A DNA stretch of 8,491 nt from JAHJQQ01 sp041739295 (lineage in GTDB: Bacteria > Pseudomonadota > Gammaproteobacteria > Thiohalobacterales > Thiohalobacteraceae), in NCBI GenBank assembly GCA_041739295.1, contig JBGSOE010000083.1:1-8491 (forward strand). The letters are read 5' to 3'. A program made the translations under genes and the position numbers. Below are positions 1 through 7,144 of the stretch, piece by piece. The first letter of the stretch is position 1. Each line of letters opens with the position of its first letter. The notes beneath the pieces are model-generated. The model did not search any database. It saw nothing but the letters and a program-made list of their open reading frames with translations, and was not told where the DNA came from.

Positions 1-146
1 TTCAGCGCAAGTGTTTCGACCGGATGGAGGACTTAATCAAGCGGCAAGGTAGAACGGTACTGCTAGTGAGCCATAACATTCGCCAAGTGGAGCGCCTATG
101 TACACGGGTGATACTTATGAACCACGGCAAAATCGCACAGGACGGA
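1..146 (+). repeat. paralogous repeat, copy 1 (end of ABC ATPase domain)
   Basis: Bases 1-146 correspond without gaps to 4590-4735 (constant offset of 4589). The first 13 bases are identical and the encoded proteins agree at 39 of 48 residues, after which the two genes diverge. The repeat comes from two wzt paralogues in direct orientation and is not a mobile element; it probably continues to the left of the window. Confidence 0.8.
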
Positions 147-734
147 TCATCACGATATGTATGCAATAAATTTTATGAAGCAAGCGACAAACAGATTCAT
201 GAGACAAAACACTTAGCAATAAAAGCACGCACTGAATCCAGTGGCGATGTTGAACTTGAATCTGTAGCAATTTTGGATGCATCTGGAATGCAGTCGACTT
301 ACATCGAGCATCTTCAAGATGTCGAGTTTCAAATCAAGTACAACGTGAAAAATACTTTGTCTGATCCTATTTTCGGAGTCGGCATCCACACGACTGACTT
401 TCTTTACCTTGCTACGAGCCAAAGTCTTGGCGAACTCAAGCCCGGGACACTTTCTCCCGGGCTGTACACATTAAATTACAAGGTCCGTAGATTCCCTTTC
501 TTGCCCGGTGTTTACTCCTTGCGCTTGGGCGTGGCGCTGGGCGGCTCATTTCAGCCTGTTTATTACAGTGAGAATGTACTGCCCGTGCAGGTTATTTCGA
601 GGAGCATAAATCGTGCTGTAGCCGGTCACGGTGATGAAGGATTTGTGAGCCTAGAAGGTTCATGGTCCATTAATGTCGATCATTCAAGGGACGAGCGAAG
701 CCATGATGAGGCACGAATTTTAAGCTCGAATTAA
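1..734 (+). CDS. wzt: Wzt-like polysaccharide ABC transporter ATPase, C-terminal part (5' end outside window)
   Basis: The open frame enters from the left edge (first full codon at base 3) and runs about 243 residues to TAA at 732-734; the ATG at 24 is internal. The first ~48 residues are the end of an ABC ATPase domain, including the H-switch (LLVSHN). They match the same stretch of the complete Wzt at 4037-5278 at 39 of 48 positions by eye. The rest is a beta-rich C-terminal domain of the kind that in Wzt proteins binds the exported glycan. It shares a G-x-H-x-TDF-x-Y pattern and a PG/AG-x-YS-LRL pattern with the second copy but is otherwise diverged. The Walker A, signature and Walker B motifs lie outside the window. 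Expected role: ATP hydrolysis at the inner membrane driving export of a lipid-linked polysaccharide with a Wzm permease. Base composition is AT-richer than the second copy, so the two are not a recent duplication. Confidence 0.88.
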   Translation, partial: QRKCFDRMEDLIKRQGRTVLLVSHNIRQVERLCTRVILMNHGKIAQDGSSRYVCNKFYEASDKQIHETKHLAIKARTESSGDVELESVAILDASGMQSTYIEHLQDVEFQIKYNVKNTLSDPIFGVGIHTTDFLYLATSQSLGELKPGTLSPGLYTLNYKVRRFPFLPGVYSLRLGVALGGSFQPVYYSENVLPVQVISRSINRAVAGHGDEGFVSLEGSWSINVDHSRDERSHDEARILSSN

Positions 735-831
735 TTAGACACATTTTTTCTGCGGTTCCAAAACTGAGCATTACATCTGGATAAAAGAAGCTGTTAATAA
801 CCAACAACCGCATTTTAATGAGACTCAATTG

Positions 832-2523
832 ATGCCCCCCCCTAACTCAGAACTCTGCGCCAGCGGCTATTACGATACCCTGCGACCCGAAGTGTTAGCC
901 TTGGTTCCAACCCAGGCCCAACGGGTACTTGATGTTGGCTGTGGTCACGGCACCTTGGGAAAAGCCATCAAGGCACGGCAAGAAGCCGAAGTTGATGGGG
1001 TTGAACTTGTTGAAGATGCAGCGTCAATTGCTTCCACCCGCCTGGATAGAGTCTGGACTGGATCCATCGAAGAGTTATTGGTCCAACTCCCGGAAGCGCA
1101 CTATGACTGCCTTATTTGTGCCGATGTTCTTGAGCACCTGATGGACCCTTGGGATGTGCTGAGTCGATTATCGGAAAAACTATCTCAGTCGGGAACACTG
1201 GTGGTCAGCCTACCCAACATTGGGCATTGGTCGATCATCGAGAACTTGCAGAAAGGGCAATGGAACTACAGCAAGGACGGCATTCTCGATATCACCCACC
1301 TTCGTTTTTTCACCCGGCAATCAATGAAGGAATTGTTATGGACGACTGGATTCAAGCTCGTCGACACCACAGACCGGCTGATTGCACCGGAAACAAAAAG
1401 CGAAGCCGCGTCGCGAATTCTTGAGAACAACCCTGACAGTGCCGCATATCAAATCCTTGCGCGAGCAGAAAAAGTTCGACTCATCAACAAAAATTCCGTT
1501 CTTATTGTTGTTTTGAACTGGAATGGCGGATCTGACACGCTAGCTTGTCTCGCCTCGCTAAAAAAAGTCACCTATTCCAACCACGCAATTCTCATCGTCG
1601 ACAATGCGTCGAATGACGGCTCGCCTGAACAAATAGGTCGGGACTATCCGGAAGTTCACCTGGCACGCAATCATTCCAACCTCGGATATGCAGGTGGTAA
1701 CAACGTGGGCATCACATTCGGATTAGAAAAAAACTTTGACTACATATTGCTACTTAACAACGACACGACCGTCGCACCCGATTTCCTTGAGCCGCTAGTT
1801 GAGGCAATGGAAGCAGCGCCAGAAGCTGCCGCATCACAGCCCAAGCTTTACTATCAGGACGAGCCCGAAATGCTCTGGTGCACCGGTGCTTCGTTTGACC
1901 AAGCCAATCTGGATTTCGTGTTCGAGAATCACAAGGTACGTGATGATCACCATAGCTTCGAACGCGTCACCCCGGTTCAAATCTGCGTCGGCGCGGCGCT
2001 TATGTTGCGTGCTTCGGCAATCCGTGAAATCGGGTCTCTCGATCCGGATTTGTTTCTGATGCACGAGGAATCGGACTGGTGCTTTCGCGCCCGCAAGCAC
2101 GGCCACATATGCCTTTTTGTGCCCCGATCCCGTGTATGGCACAGAGTGTCGGCGAGCCTTGGGGTGGCCAGCCCACTCATGGTCTATTTTGGCAGCCGCA
2201 ATATGTTGCGCTGGGCAAAGCGACATCTTGGTCTACGCGATTGGACGATACTTATTTTACGTACAGTCAGGCAGGCATTTAACCTGCCGACGCTGAAGGC
2301 AGTTTTTTCATGCCCGACCCGCAATCCATTGAACTGCTTGAAACATATCTACTGGAATGTCGCAAAAGCAATCCATAAGACTCGAACCAGTTGGCCCGAG
2401 CATCAGTACATAGCGCGCCGGACTGCACTGCGGGATTACTTGCTTGGTCGGTTCGGAGATTGCCCAGAACTGATTCGCCAACTGAATGCAAAACCAATCA
2501 AGAACGACGACTCACATGCCTGA
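832..2523 (+). CDS. bifunctional SAM-dependent methyltransferase / GT2 glycosyltransferase
   Basis: This 563-residue protein joins two enzymes. Residues ~10-215 form a class I methyltransferase: SAM-binding motif VLDVGCGHG (32-40), the CADVLEHL acidic-loop region (96-103), and the LPNIGHW plus LDxTHLRFFT signatures (127-161) typical of MetW-like sugar-locus methyltransferases. Residues ~222-470 form a GT-A fold family 2 glycosyltransferase: VVLNWNG (226-232), IVDNASNDGS (255-264), NLGYAGGNN (283-291), the NND metal/nucleotide site (309-311), HEESDW with a likely catalytic acid (411-416) and a YFGSRN motif (452-457), as in rhamnosyltransferase-type enzymes. Likely role: transfer of a sugar and methylation of a sugar at the cytoplasmic face of the inner membrane. 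Start: a TTG at 829 directly precedes ATG 832. I prefer the ATG, although no good Shine-Dalgarno is visible. The 97-base AT-rich gap upstream could hold a promoter, but I find no convincing -35/-10 pair. The stop overlaps the next start by 8 bases. Confidence 0.92.
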   Translation: MPPPNSELCASGYYDTLRPEVLALVPTQAQRVLDVGCGHGTLGKAIKARQEAEVDGVELVEDAASIASTRLDRVWTGSIEELLVQLPEAHYDCLICADVLEHLMDPWDVLSRLSEKLSQSGTLVVSLPNIGHWSIIENLQKGQWNYSKDGILDITHLRFFTRQSMKELLWTTGFKLVDTTDRLIAPETKSEAASRILENNPDSAAYQILARAEKVRLINKNSVLIVVLNWNGGSDTLACLASLKKVTYSNHAILIVDNASNDGSPEQIGRDYPEVHLARNHSNLGYAGGNNVGITFGLEKNFDYILLLNNDTTVAPDFLEPLVEAMEAAPEAAASQPKLYYQDEPEMLWCTGASFDQANLDFVFENHKVRDDHHSFERVTPVQICVGAALMLRASAIREIGSLDPDLFLMHEESDWCFRARKHGHICLFVPRSRVWHRVSASLGVASPLMVYFGSRNMLRWAKRHLGLRDWTILILRTVRQAFNLPTLKAVFSCPTRNPLNCLKHIYWNVAKAIHKTRTSWPEHQYIARRTALRDYLLGRFGDCPELIRQLNAKPIKNDDSHA

Positions 2524-3859
2524 ACAAGCGTCGATCCCTTTTGGTTTCAACATCATTGGCATGGCCAGTGCCAATTTGGGCCTTGGGCTAACCACACGAG
2601 AGATCGCCCGGGTTCTTATCGCACGCGGCTATCCAGTATGCATTCTTGATATTGATGCCGGTCATGGCCGAAGTGGCAAGAACCTCGAATTCAGCAACGT
2701 CACCGTATCGTCCGGTGACGATTTGCCTTACGCAATCAATCTTTTTGTGGAAGGTGCTCACATCCTGCCGCATTTTGTGCTGCACCCGCCCCGTAATCTG
2801 GTGGTGGAGGGCCGTCTGAATGTTGGTTTTATCTGGTGGGATCTGACGGTGTTGCCCGAGCACCTTCGTTTGGGTTTGGAGTTTTTCGATGTGCTGCTCT
2901 CTGGTTCCGGGTTTGTCCAATCGACAATGGCCAATCACGTTCCGAGAACGCCCGTATTGTTTGCAGAACACCCGATGCGCCTGCCTTCTGATATTCAATC
3001 CAATCGCCATCGCTTTGGATTGCCTGATGGCGCATTCATCGTGGGCATGGGATTTGATCCCCACAGCGACCCGGCGCGAAAAAATCCATTTGCTGCGGTA
3101 GAGGCTTTTCGCTTTGCGTTCCCGCAAGAGCCAGACCAGCACCTGGTAATCAAGATGAGCAGCAGCAAGGGCATCAGCCAAAAAATGCGCGCACTGATTG
3201 ACCGGATGCAAGCATTGATTAATGGTGACCCGCGTATTCACTTGATCGAGGAGACTTTACCCTACTCTGATTTGCTCTCCCTATATGCCAGTTTCGATGT
3301 ATTCATGAGTCTGCACCGATCCGAGGGTCTCGGCCTGGTCCCATTGGAAGCCATGTTGCTAGGCAAACCCGTGGTGGCCACAGCATGGTCAGGAAATCTG
3401 AGCTACATGAATTATCAAAATGCATGTCTGGTTTCCCATGATTTGGTTCCGGTTCAGGATGACTCGGATTTTTATGGATCCACCACACTGGGCATCCAAG
3501 GCCAGTGGGCAGAACCCAGTCGGGAACACGCGGCCGCATGGTTGAGAAAACTGGCTGAAGATCCGGAATTTCGGACCAGAATGGGGCAACGCGCACACAC
3601 TGATGCCCGCGCTTATCAGTCGCGGGCAGAGCAAGCCGCGTTTGCTGACGAAATCGTGGCGCTTTGGGAAAATTTCAACCTGGCGCCACCTCGTGACAGA
3701 AACGCCTTACGGTCCCTTATAGCCATTGCTGCCAAGGAGGACCAACTCAGGCAAATGGGTTGGGCACGCAGGCAGTTCATGCGGCACTACGTGCCGATAA
3801 AGGAGTTCCTGGATAGATGGTTATTGTGGAGATTCCAGGCGACCACAAAGCAATCATGA
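2516..3859 (+). CDS. GT4-family (GT-B fold) glycosyltransferase
   Basis: A 447-residue retaining GT-B glycosyltransferase. The N-terminal glycine-rich loop (GLGLTTREIA, about 22-31) is followed by a Rossmann-like acceptor domain. The C-terminal nucleotide-sugar domain contains DPARKNP (186-191, with R188/K189 as probable phosphate ligands) and the EX7E pair E270 and E278 within SLHRSEGLGLVPLEAM, followed by GKPVVAT and a WSGN motif. Family knowledge supports sugar transfer from an NDP-sugar or GDP-mannose; donor and linkage cannot be read from sequence. An in-frame ATG at 2486 would add ten residues. I choose ATG 2516 because it gives an ATGCCTGA overlap with the upstream stop, which suits translational coupling, and because the extra residues look non-conserved in type; neither start has a strong ribosome site. 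The C-terminal ~60 residues are basic and tryptophan-rich, which may help membrane association (inference). Confidence 0.92.
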   Translation: MPEQASIPFGFNIIGMASANLGLGLTTREIARVLIARGYPVCILDIDAGHGRSGKNLEFSNVTVSSGDDLPYAINLFVEGAHILPHFVLHPPRNLVVEGRLNVGFIWWDLTVLPEHLRLGLEFFDVLLSGSGFVQSTMANHVPRTPVLFAEHPMRLPSDIQSNRHRFGLPDGAFIVGMGFDPHSDPARKNPFAAVEAFRFAFPQEPDQHLVIKMSSSKGISQKMRALIDRMQALINGDPRIHLIEETLPYSDLLSLYASFDVFMSLHRSEGLGLVPLEAMLLGKPVVATAWSGNLSYMNYQNACLVSHDLVPVQDDSDFYGSTTLGIQGQWAEPSREHAAAWLRKLAEDPEFRTRMGQRAHTDARAYQSRAEQAAFADEIVALWENFNLAPPRDRNALRSLIAIAAKEDQLRQMGWARRQFMRHYVPIKEFLDRWLLWRFQATTKQS

Positions 3860-4026
3860 GCAGAGACATCACAGCTGGTTTCCTGCCTTGGTGGCCCGCC
3901 AACCCCTATCAGTACCCGCTCAAACAGGAACTGGTTGGGTTGCGCATACGTGTGATCGCCGTCCTGTTGCCATTGATTAATTTGTACTTCACGCGCGCCA
4001 AAATGCTTTTCTCCGACGTCATCTGA
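3856..4026 (+). CDS. 56-codon ORF, possible truncated N-terminus of a glycosyltransferase
   Basis: The ATG at 3856 overlaps the stop of the preceding glycosyltransferase as ATGA, the usual layout of coupled genes. The ORF (MSRDITAGFLPWWP... to FSDVI) ends at TGA 4024-4026, ten bases before the next ATG. The pattern I-T-x-FLPWWPANPYQ-x-PL-x-EL-x-G-x-x-x-V resembles the first strand-loop-helix of GT-B glycosyltransferases, and the ending SDVI resembles the point where such proteins usually continue into a HLHW-type motif. This suggests a gene stub left by a deletion or recombination rather than a complete enzyme. Alternatives are a genuine small protein with one hydrophobic stretch (RVIAVLLPLINLYF) or a chance ORF. 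An in-frame upstream ATG at 3817 lies inside the previous gene and is unlikely to be used. The resemblance is from memory of the family, not from an alignment. Confidence 0.4.
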   Translation: MSRDITAGFLPWWPANPYQYPLKQELVGLRIRVIAVLLPLINLYFTRAKMLFSDVI

Positions 4027-4036
4027 ACCAAACTCC

Positions 4037-5278
4037 ATGCCCGTAATAAAAGTCAGCCGCCTCACTAAGGTGTACCGCCTGGGAGCCATACATGGGCTCA
4101 AGCAGACCCTGCTCAACGCTGGCGCACGGCTCATGGGCAAAACAGTCCCGGAGCGTCCATTGTTCAAGGCTCTCGATGACGTCAATTTTTCCATCGATCA
4201 GGGGGAAGTGGTCGGCATCATCGGCCACAACGGCGCAGGCAAGTCCACCCTGCTCAAGATGCTGGCCAAGATCAGTACACCCACCCACGGCTCGGTTGTA
4301 ACCAATGGCCGCATCGCGCCCCTGATCGAAGTTGGCGCCGGATTCGTGCCCGATTTCACCGGACGCGAGAACGTCTACCTCAACGGCGCCATACTCGGCA
4401 TGACGCGGCAGGAGATCGACAAGAAATTCGACGAGATTGTCGATTTTGCTGAGATGGCGGAATTCATCGACACTCCGGTCAAGCGCTACAGCTCGGGGAT
4501 GCAGGTCAAGCTGGCGTTTGCCGTGGCCACGAGCGTCGAATCCGAGATCCTGATCGTGGACGAAGTGCTGGCAGTGGGCGACCTGGCGTTTCAGCGCAAG
4601 TGCTTTGACCGGATGGAAGAAATCATCAAAGGGCAGGGAAGAACCATCCTTCTCGTCAGCCACAACATCCGGCAAGTCGAGCGCATGTGCAACCGGGTCA
4701 TCCTGATGGATCATGGCAAGGTGGCAGCCGACGGGCCTGTTTCCGAAGTCTGCGAACTCTTCTACCAGCAAAGCAACACCAAGATTCAGGCCCAGGCCCA
4801 GCACGCCGCCACGGCGCGGATTTCGGGCTCAGGCGAAGTCACGATAGACAGCATCGATGTGCTCGATGACCTTGGTCACCCCGTTAGCGAGATCGAATCG
4901 GGCGGGCGACTGCGTGTCAGGATCAGATTCACGCTGCTACACGATCTTGATGGCATCGAAATCGTTGCAGGAACCCACCGCACCGATTTCATTTACATCA
5001 GCTCAGCCAGCACGCGCGATGTATTGCCCAATGCGGCATTCAGCCGTGGGGCTCACGAGATCGAATACATCGTGCCCACCTTTCCGCTTGCTGCAGGCAC
5101 TTATTCTGTACGTCTGGTCTTCCTGGATAGAAACTGGCGTTTCCTGTTCAATGGAGAGTCGCTGAAAACCTTCACCGTGAAAGCCAAGCGGCTGGAAGCG
5201 ATGAACAGCCAGTGGAAAACCGTCGACCTGCCCACTGAAATGCGGGTCGATGGCACGTTGTATGCCCTGCCGCAATAA
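4037..5278 (+). CDS. wzt: Wzt-type polysaccharide ABC transporter ATP-binding protein
   Basis: A complete 413-residue ATPase subunit for lipid-linked polysaccharide export. The nucleotide-binding domain (about 1-245) has Walker A GHNGAGKST (63-71), the signature YSSGMQVKLAF (151-161), Walker B ILIVDE (171-176) with the D-loop following, and H-switch H209 in VSHN. The N-terminal insertion before residue 40 (HGLKQTLLNAGARLMG) is usual for the Wzt/KpsT/TagH group. Residues ~262-413 form a beta-rich C-terminal domain; in studied Wzt proteins this domain binds the terminal residues of the glycan and decides which chains are exported, while KpsT lacks it. The Wzm permease partner is not in the window. 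GC content is visibly higher than in the first wzt copy (for example about 65% in 4201-4260 against about 40% in 181-240). No clear Shine-Dalgarno precedes the ATG; translation may be coupled to the short ORF upstream. Confidence 0.93.
   Translation: MPVIKVSRLTKVYRLGAIHGLKQTLLNAGARLMGKTVPERPLFKALDDVNFSIDQGEVVGIIGHNGAGKSTLLKMLAKISTPTHGSVVTNGRIAPLIEVGAGFVPDFTGRENVYLNGAILGMTRQEIDKKFDEIVDFAEMAEFIDTPVKRYSSGMQVKLAFAVATSVESEILIVDEVLAVGDLAFQRKCFDRMEEIIKGQGRTILLVSHNIRQVERMCNRVILMDHGKVAADGPVSEVCELFYQQSNTKIQAQAQHAATARISGSGEVTIDSIDVLDDLGHPVSEIESGGRLRVRIRFTLLHDLDGIEIVAGTHRTDFIYISSASTRDVLPNAAFSRGAHEIEYIVPTFPLAAGTYSVRLVFLDRNWRFLFNGESLKTFTVKAKRLEAMNSQWKTVDLPTEMRVDGTLYALPQ
4590..4735 (+). repeat. paralogous repeat, copy 2 (end of ABC ATPase domain)
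   Basis: This is the partner of bases 1-146, inside the complete wzt gene. The pair is in direct orientation about 4.6 kb apart, so recombination between copies could in principle remove or exchange the enclosed glycosyltransferases. Confidence 0.8.
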
Positions 5279-5279
5279 T

Positions 5280-5318
5280 CTGCAAGCCTTATGCTTAGCG
5301 CTGTCGCATAAGCTGCAG
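5280..5318. other. imperfect inverted repeat / hairpin in the wzt to asparagine-synthase gap
   Basis: In this 64-base intergenic space the arms CTGCAAGCCTTATGC (5280-5294) and GCATAAGCTGCAG (5306-5318) pair with one continuous 7-bp stem (CTTATGC/GCATAAG) and an outer CTGCA/TGCAG stem. There are unpaired bases between the two stems and an 11-base loop. No T-run follows on the + strand, so it does not look like an intrinsic terminator. It could be an mRNA-stability or processing hairpin, or chance. Confidence 0.4.
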
Positions 5319-5332
5319 CGTGTTGAAAAAAT

Positions 5333-5337
5333 GGGGA
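5333..5337 (+). promoter_or_regulatory. Shine-Dalgarno-like site for the asparagine-synthase-like gene
   Basis: GGGGA lies five bases before ATG 5343, a workable spacing. It is one of only two clear ribosome sites in the window and supports 5343 as the true start of the gene. Confidence 0.5.
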
Positions 5338-5342
5338 ATTAA

Positions 5343-5666
5343 ATGACACTGCTGACCGGCATACTCGACCCCGACCCGCTGCGGACAAGCCAATTTCTGG
5401 AAGGCAGCCGCAAACTGGCCCCGGGTCTACCTTGGCTCACACATACGGATACCCGCCTGGGACGCCTGTCGCTCTCGCTCGACGGCGCGCCCGGAACACC
5501 CTATTCCACGTTTCAGGATTCAGAGGGGCGGTCCGTTTTCGTACTCGGCGACATCCTGCCCGATACTGAAACCGGGACCGACAATGCCACCTGGCTGAGC
5601 CAGCAATGCCTCGAATACGGCCCGGAAATGCTGGGGCGGCAAATGGCTACTACCTTGCCGGCATGA
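5343..5666 (+). CDS. asparagine-synthase-like protein, N-terminal fragment (frameshifted gene)
   Basis: This frame encodes the first part of a protein that continues in another frame at 5606-7144. Residues 1-98 (MTLLTGILDPDP ... LEYGPEMLG) resemble the beta-rich start of the class II glutamine-amidotransferase fold found at the N-terminus of asparagine synthases, including a VFVLGDI strand. The last nine residues before TGA 5664-5666 (RQMATTLPA) are out of register. Glutamine-hydrolysing members start Met-Cys, with Cys2 as nucleophile after Met removal; here residue 2 is Thr, so no glutaminase is expected, as in beta-lactam synthetases and several cyclases. If one base is restored near 5633-5636, the two parts join as MLG-A-A-NGYYLAG to give a protein of about 600 residues. 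The split is either a sequencing or assembly error in a G run, or a true mutation. Confidence 0.72.
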   Translation: MTLLTGILDPDPLRTSQFLEGSRKLAPGLPWLTHTDTRLGRLSLSLDGAPGTPYSTFQDSEGRSVFVLGDILPDTETGTDNATWLSQQCLEYGPEMLGRQMATTLPA

Positions 5667-7144
5667 TCGACCAGCATGACGCCATTTACCTGGCAGCCGA
5701 CCAGCTCGGCCTGATGCCGCTGTATTACTGGGCGGGGCCGGAGCACTTCTGCTTTTCCACCAGCCCCAACGCATTTCTTTCTCATCCAGGCTTCACCGCA
5801 AAACCTGACCTGATGGGCATCGCAGGCATCCTGCTGACCATGCATGCCACGGGTAACCGCACGACCTGGCATGATGCAAGCCGCCTTCCGCCCGGCCACC
5901 TATTGCGCTGGCGCAAGGGGGAAGGTGTCAGACTTACCGACGTAAACTCCGTCAAGGCGCATGACAGCTATTTCGGTTACTCCCCGTCGCGTTGCCAAAG
6001 TCTCATTCAAAACAGCTTCAACGAAGGCGTCAGAAGGCTTAACTCGCTCGGCGAAACATCCGTACTGCTGTCCGGTGGACTCGACTCGCGCTTGGTAGCC
6101 GGTAGCCTGCGCTGGCACGCCCGCTACAAAGTTCCCGTCGTCACACTCGGCGAACCGGCAGATTATGAAATGCAATGCGCACGCCGCGTAGCATCGGAAC
6201 TGGGCTGGGCAATGCACCCTATCGCCGTCGACCTTGAAGCGTATCCGGAGTGGGCGCCCATCCAGGCACGACTGGATGGCATGCAATTCAGCTTCGTCGA
6301 ATTCATGTGGTGGCAAGCCAACGGCACCCTAAACAAGCTCAAAGCCCGAATCATGACCGGGCTGCTGGGTGATTCCGTGATGGGGGGGAGCCACCTTGCG
6401 GACGGGTTCAACCAGAAAACCGGTGAACACGATTTCGCAACCCAGTTCAGGAACGCGAACCGCCTCGGGTTCGAAGCGCAAGAAATATCCGCGCTCGTTC
6501 GTCAACCCGGTTTAGCCGAAGCCGTCGTCCAAGAGTTGCAGGCGACCTGGTCCCAATACGATGGCATGTCGTTCCAGAAGTGTTGGCTATTTGACTTGCA
6601 CCACCGGCAGCGACACCACGTCAGTGGGGCTGCATGGCACCTTTCCTACGGTGCGTGGCCAAGCTTCCCTTATGTTGACCGCGACTTGCTGAATGTAATG
6701 GCAGGCATGGCCGCACCGGCTTTTTCAGAACGTGTTGCCCAGGCCAACATGCTGAGCAACAAATTTCCTAAGTTGGCCGCACTACCGCTAGATCGGGGCG
6801 GCCCCGACACTCGACCGCTAACACTCAAGCCAGCTGCGAAATTTCGACATGATGTGCTGTCCCGTTTGGATTCGTGGATACCGTCCAGAAAGAAGATTGA
6901 GCGGCGACAGTTCGTCCGGCATTACGACGTTAATAGCCGAGGTTGGCGTGCCGTTCGTGAGATGGCTGAGCACTATCGTCCGTTGACGGCAGGCATTCTG
7001 GACACGACGAGACTCGATGGCATGCTTCCTCACGCCGACACGCCCATTGCAACCCCCGACGCGATTGTCGATGGCGCGCGCTCCAAGACGATGGTCGGGC
7101 TGCTAATGCAACTGGGCGCCTTTATGGGGGCTTCTCGCACATGA
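5606..7144 (+). CDS. asparagine-synthase-like PP-loop ATPase, C-terminal fragment (frameshifted gene)
   Basis: This is the downstream part of the gene that starts at 5343. The frame is open from just after a TGA at 5567-5569; the ATG at 5606 is probably not a real start, and genuine homology seems to begin at NGYYLAG (about 5642). The segment NGYYLAG...LAADQLGLMPLYYW is the hallmark of the end of the amidotransferase-like domain (compare ARDRLGxKPLYY). The synthetase domain follows, with PP-loop SGGLDS at residues 156-161 of this frame (bases 6071-6088), then CARRVASELGW and TGLLGDSVMGG, which takes the place of the GGDELFGGY motif with the Asp kept and the Glu changed to Ser. Family chemistry: ATP adenylates a substrate carboxylate, then an amine or ammonia attacks. 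The substrate is unknown; in this locus a sugar acid or a decoration precursor is possible (inference). The stop overlaps the next ATG as ATGA. Confidence 0.82.
   Translation: MPRIRPGNAGAANGYYLAGMIDQHDAIYLAADQLGLMPLYYWAGPEHFCFSTSPNAFLSHPGFTAKPDLMGIAGILLTMHATGNRTTWHDASRLPPGHLLRWRKGEGVRLTDVNSVKAHDSYFGYSPSRCQSLIQNSFNEGVRRLNSLGETSVLLSGGLDSRLVAGSLRWHARYKVPVVTLGEPADYEMQCARRVASELGWAMHPIAVDLEAYPEWAPIQARLDGMQFSFVEFMWWQANGTLNKLKARIMTGLLGDSVMGGSHLADGFNQKTGEHDFATQFRNANRLGFEAQEISALVRQPGLAEAVVQELQATWSQYDGMSFQKCWLFDLHHRQRHHVSGAAWHLSYGAWPSFPYVDRDLLNVMAGMAAPAFSERVAQANMLSNKFPKLAALPLDRGGPDTRPLTLKPAAKFRHDVLSRLDSWIPSRKKIERRQFVRHYDVNSRGWRAVREMAEHYRPLTAGILDTTRLDGMLPHADTPIATPDAIVDGARSKTMVGLLMQLGAFMGASRT

Noticed and set aside
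735..831. Possible promoter and terminator in the AT-rich gap
   Set aside because: There is a T-run at 744-749, but no stable hairpin directly before it. GATAAA (780-785) is -10-like, but I find no matching -35 at proper spacing.
818..832. Tiny ORF (ATG 818, four codons) ending over the start of the methyltransferase gene
   Set aside because: It is too short to support as a leader peptide; there is no ribosome site or attenuator structure.
2588..3241. 217-codon open frame on the - strand
   Set aside because: It is antisense to the GT4 gene with its EX7E region and has no family-like motifs or ribosome site, so it is a shadow frame.
4019..4804. 261-codon open frame on the - strand
   Set aside because: It lies antisense to the wzt gene, whose + strand motifs are unmistakable; long antisense frames are common in GC-rich coding DNA, and the translation shows no recognisable domain.
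5606..5666. Programmed -1 frameshift in the asparagine-synthase-like gene
   Set aside because: The frame change is of the right sign, but no X-XXY-YYZ slippery heptamer is present around 5633-5645; a one-base deletion or sequencing error is simpler.
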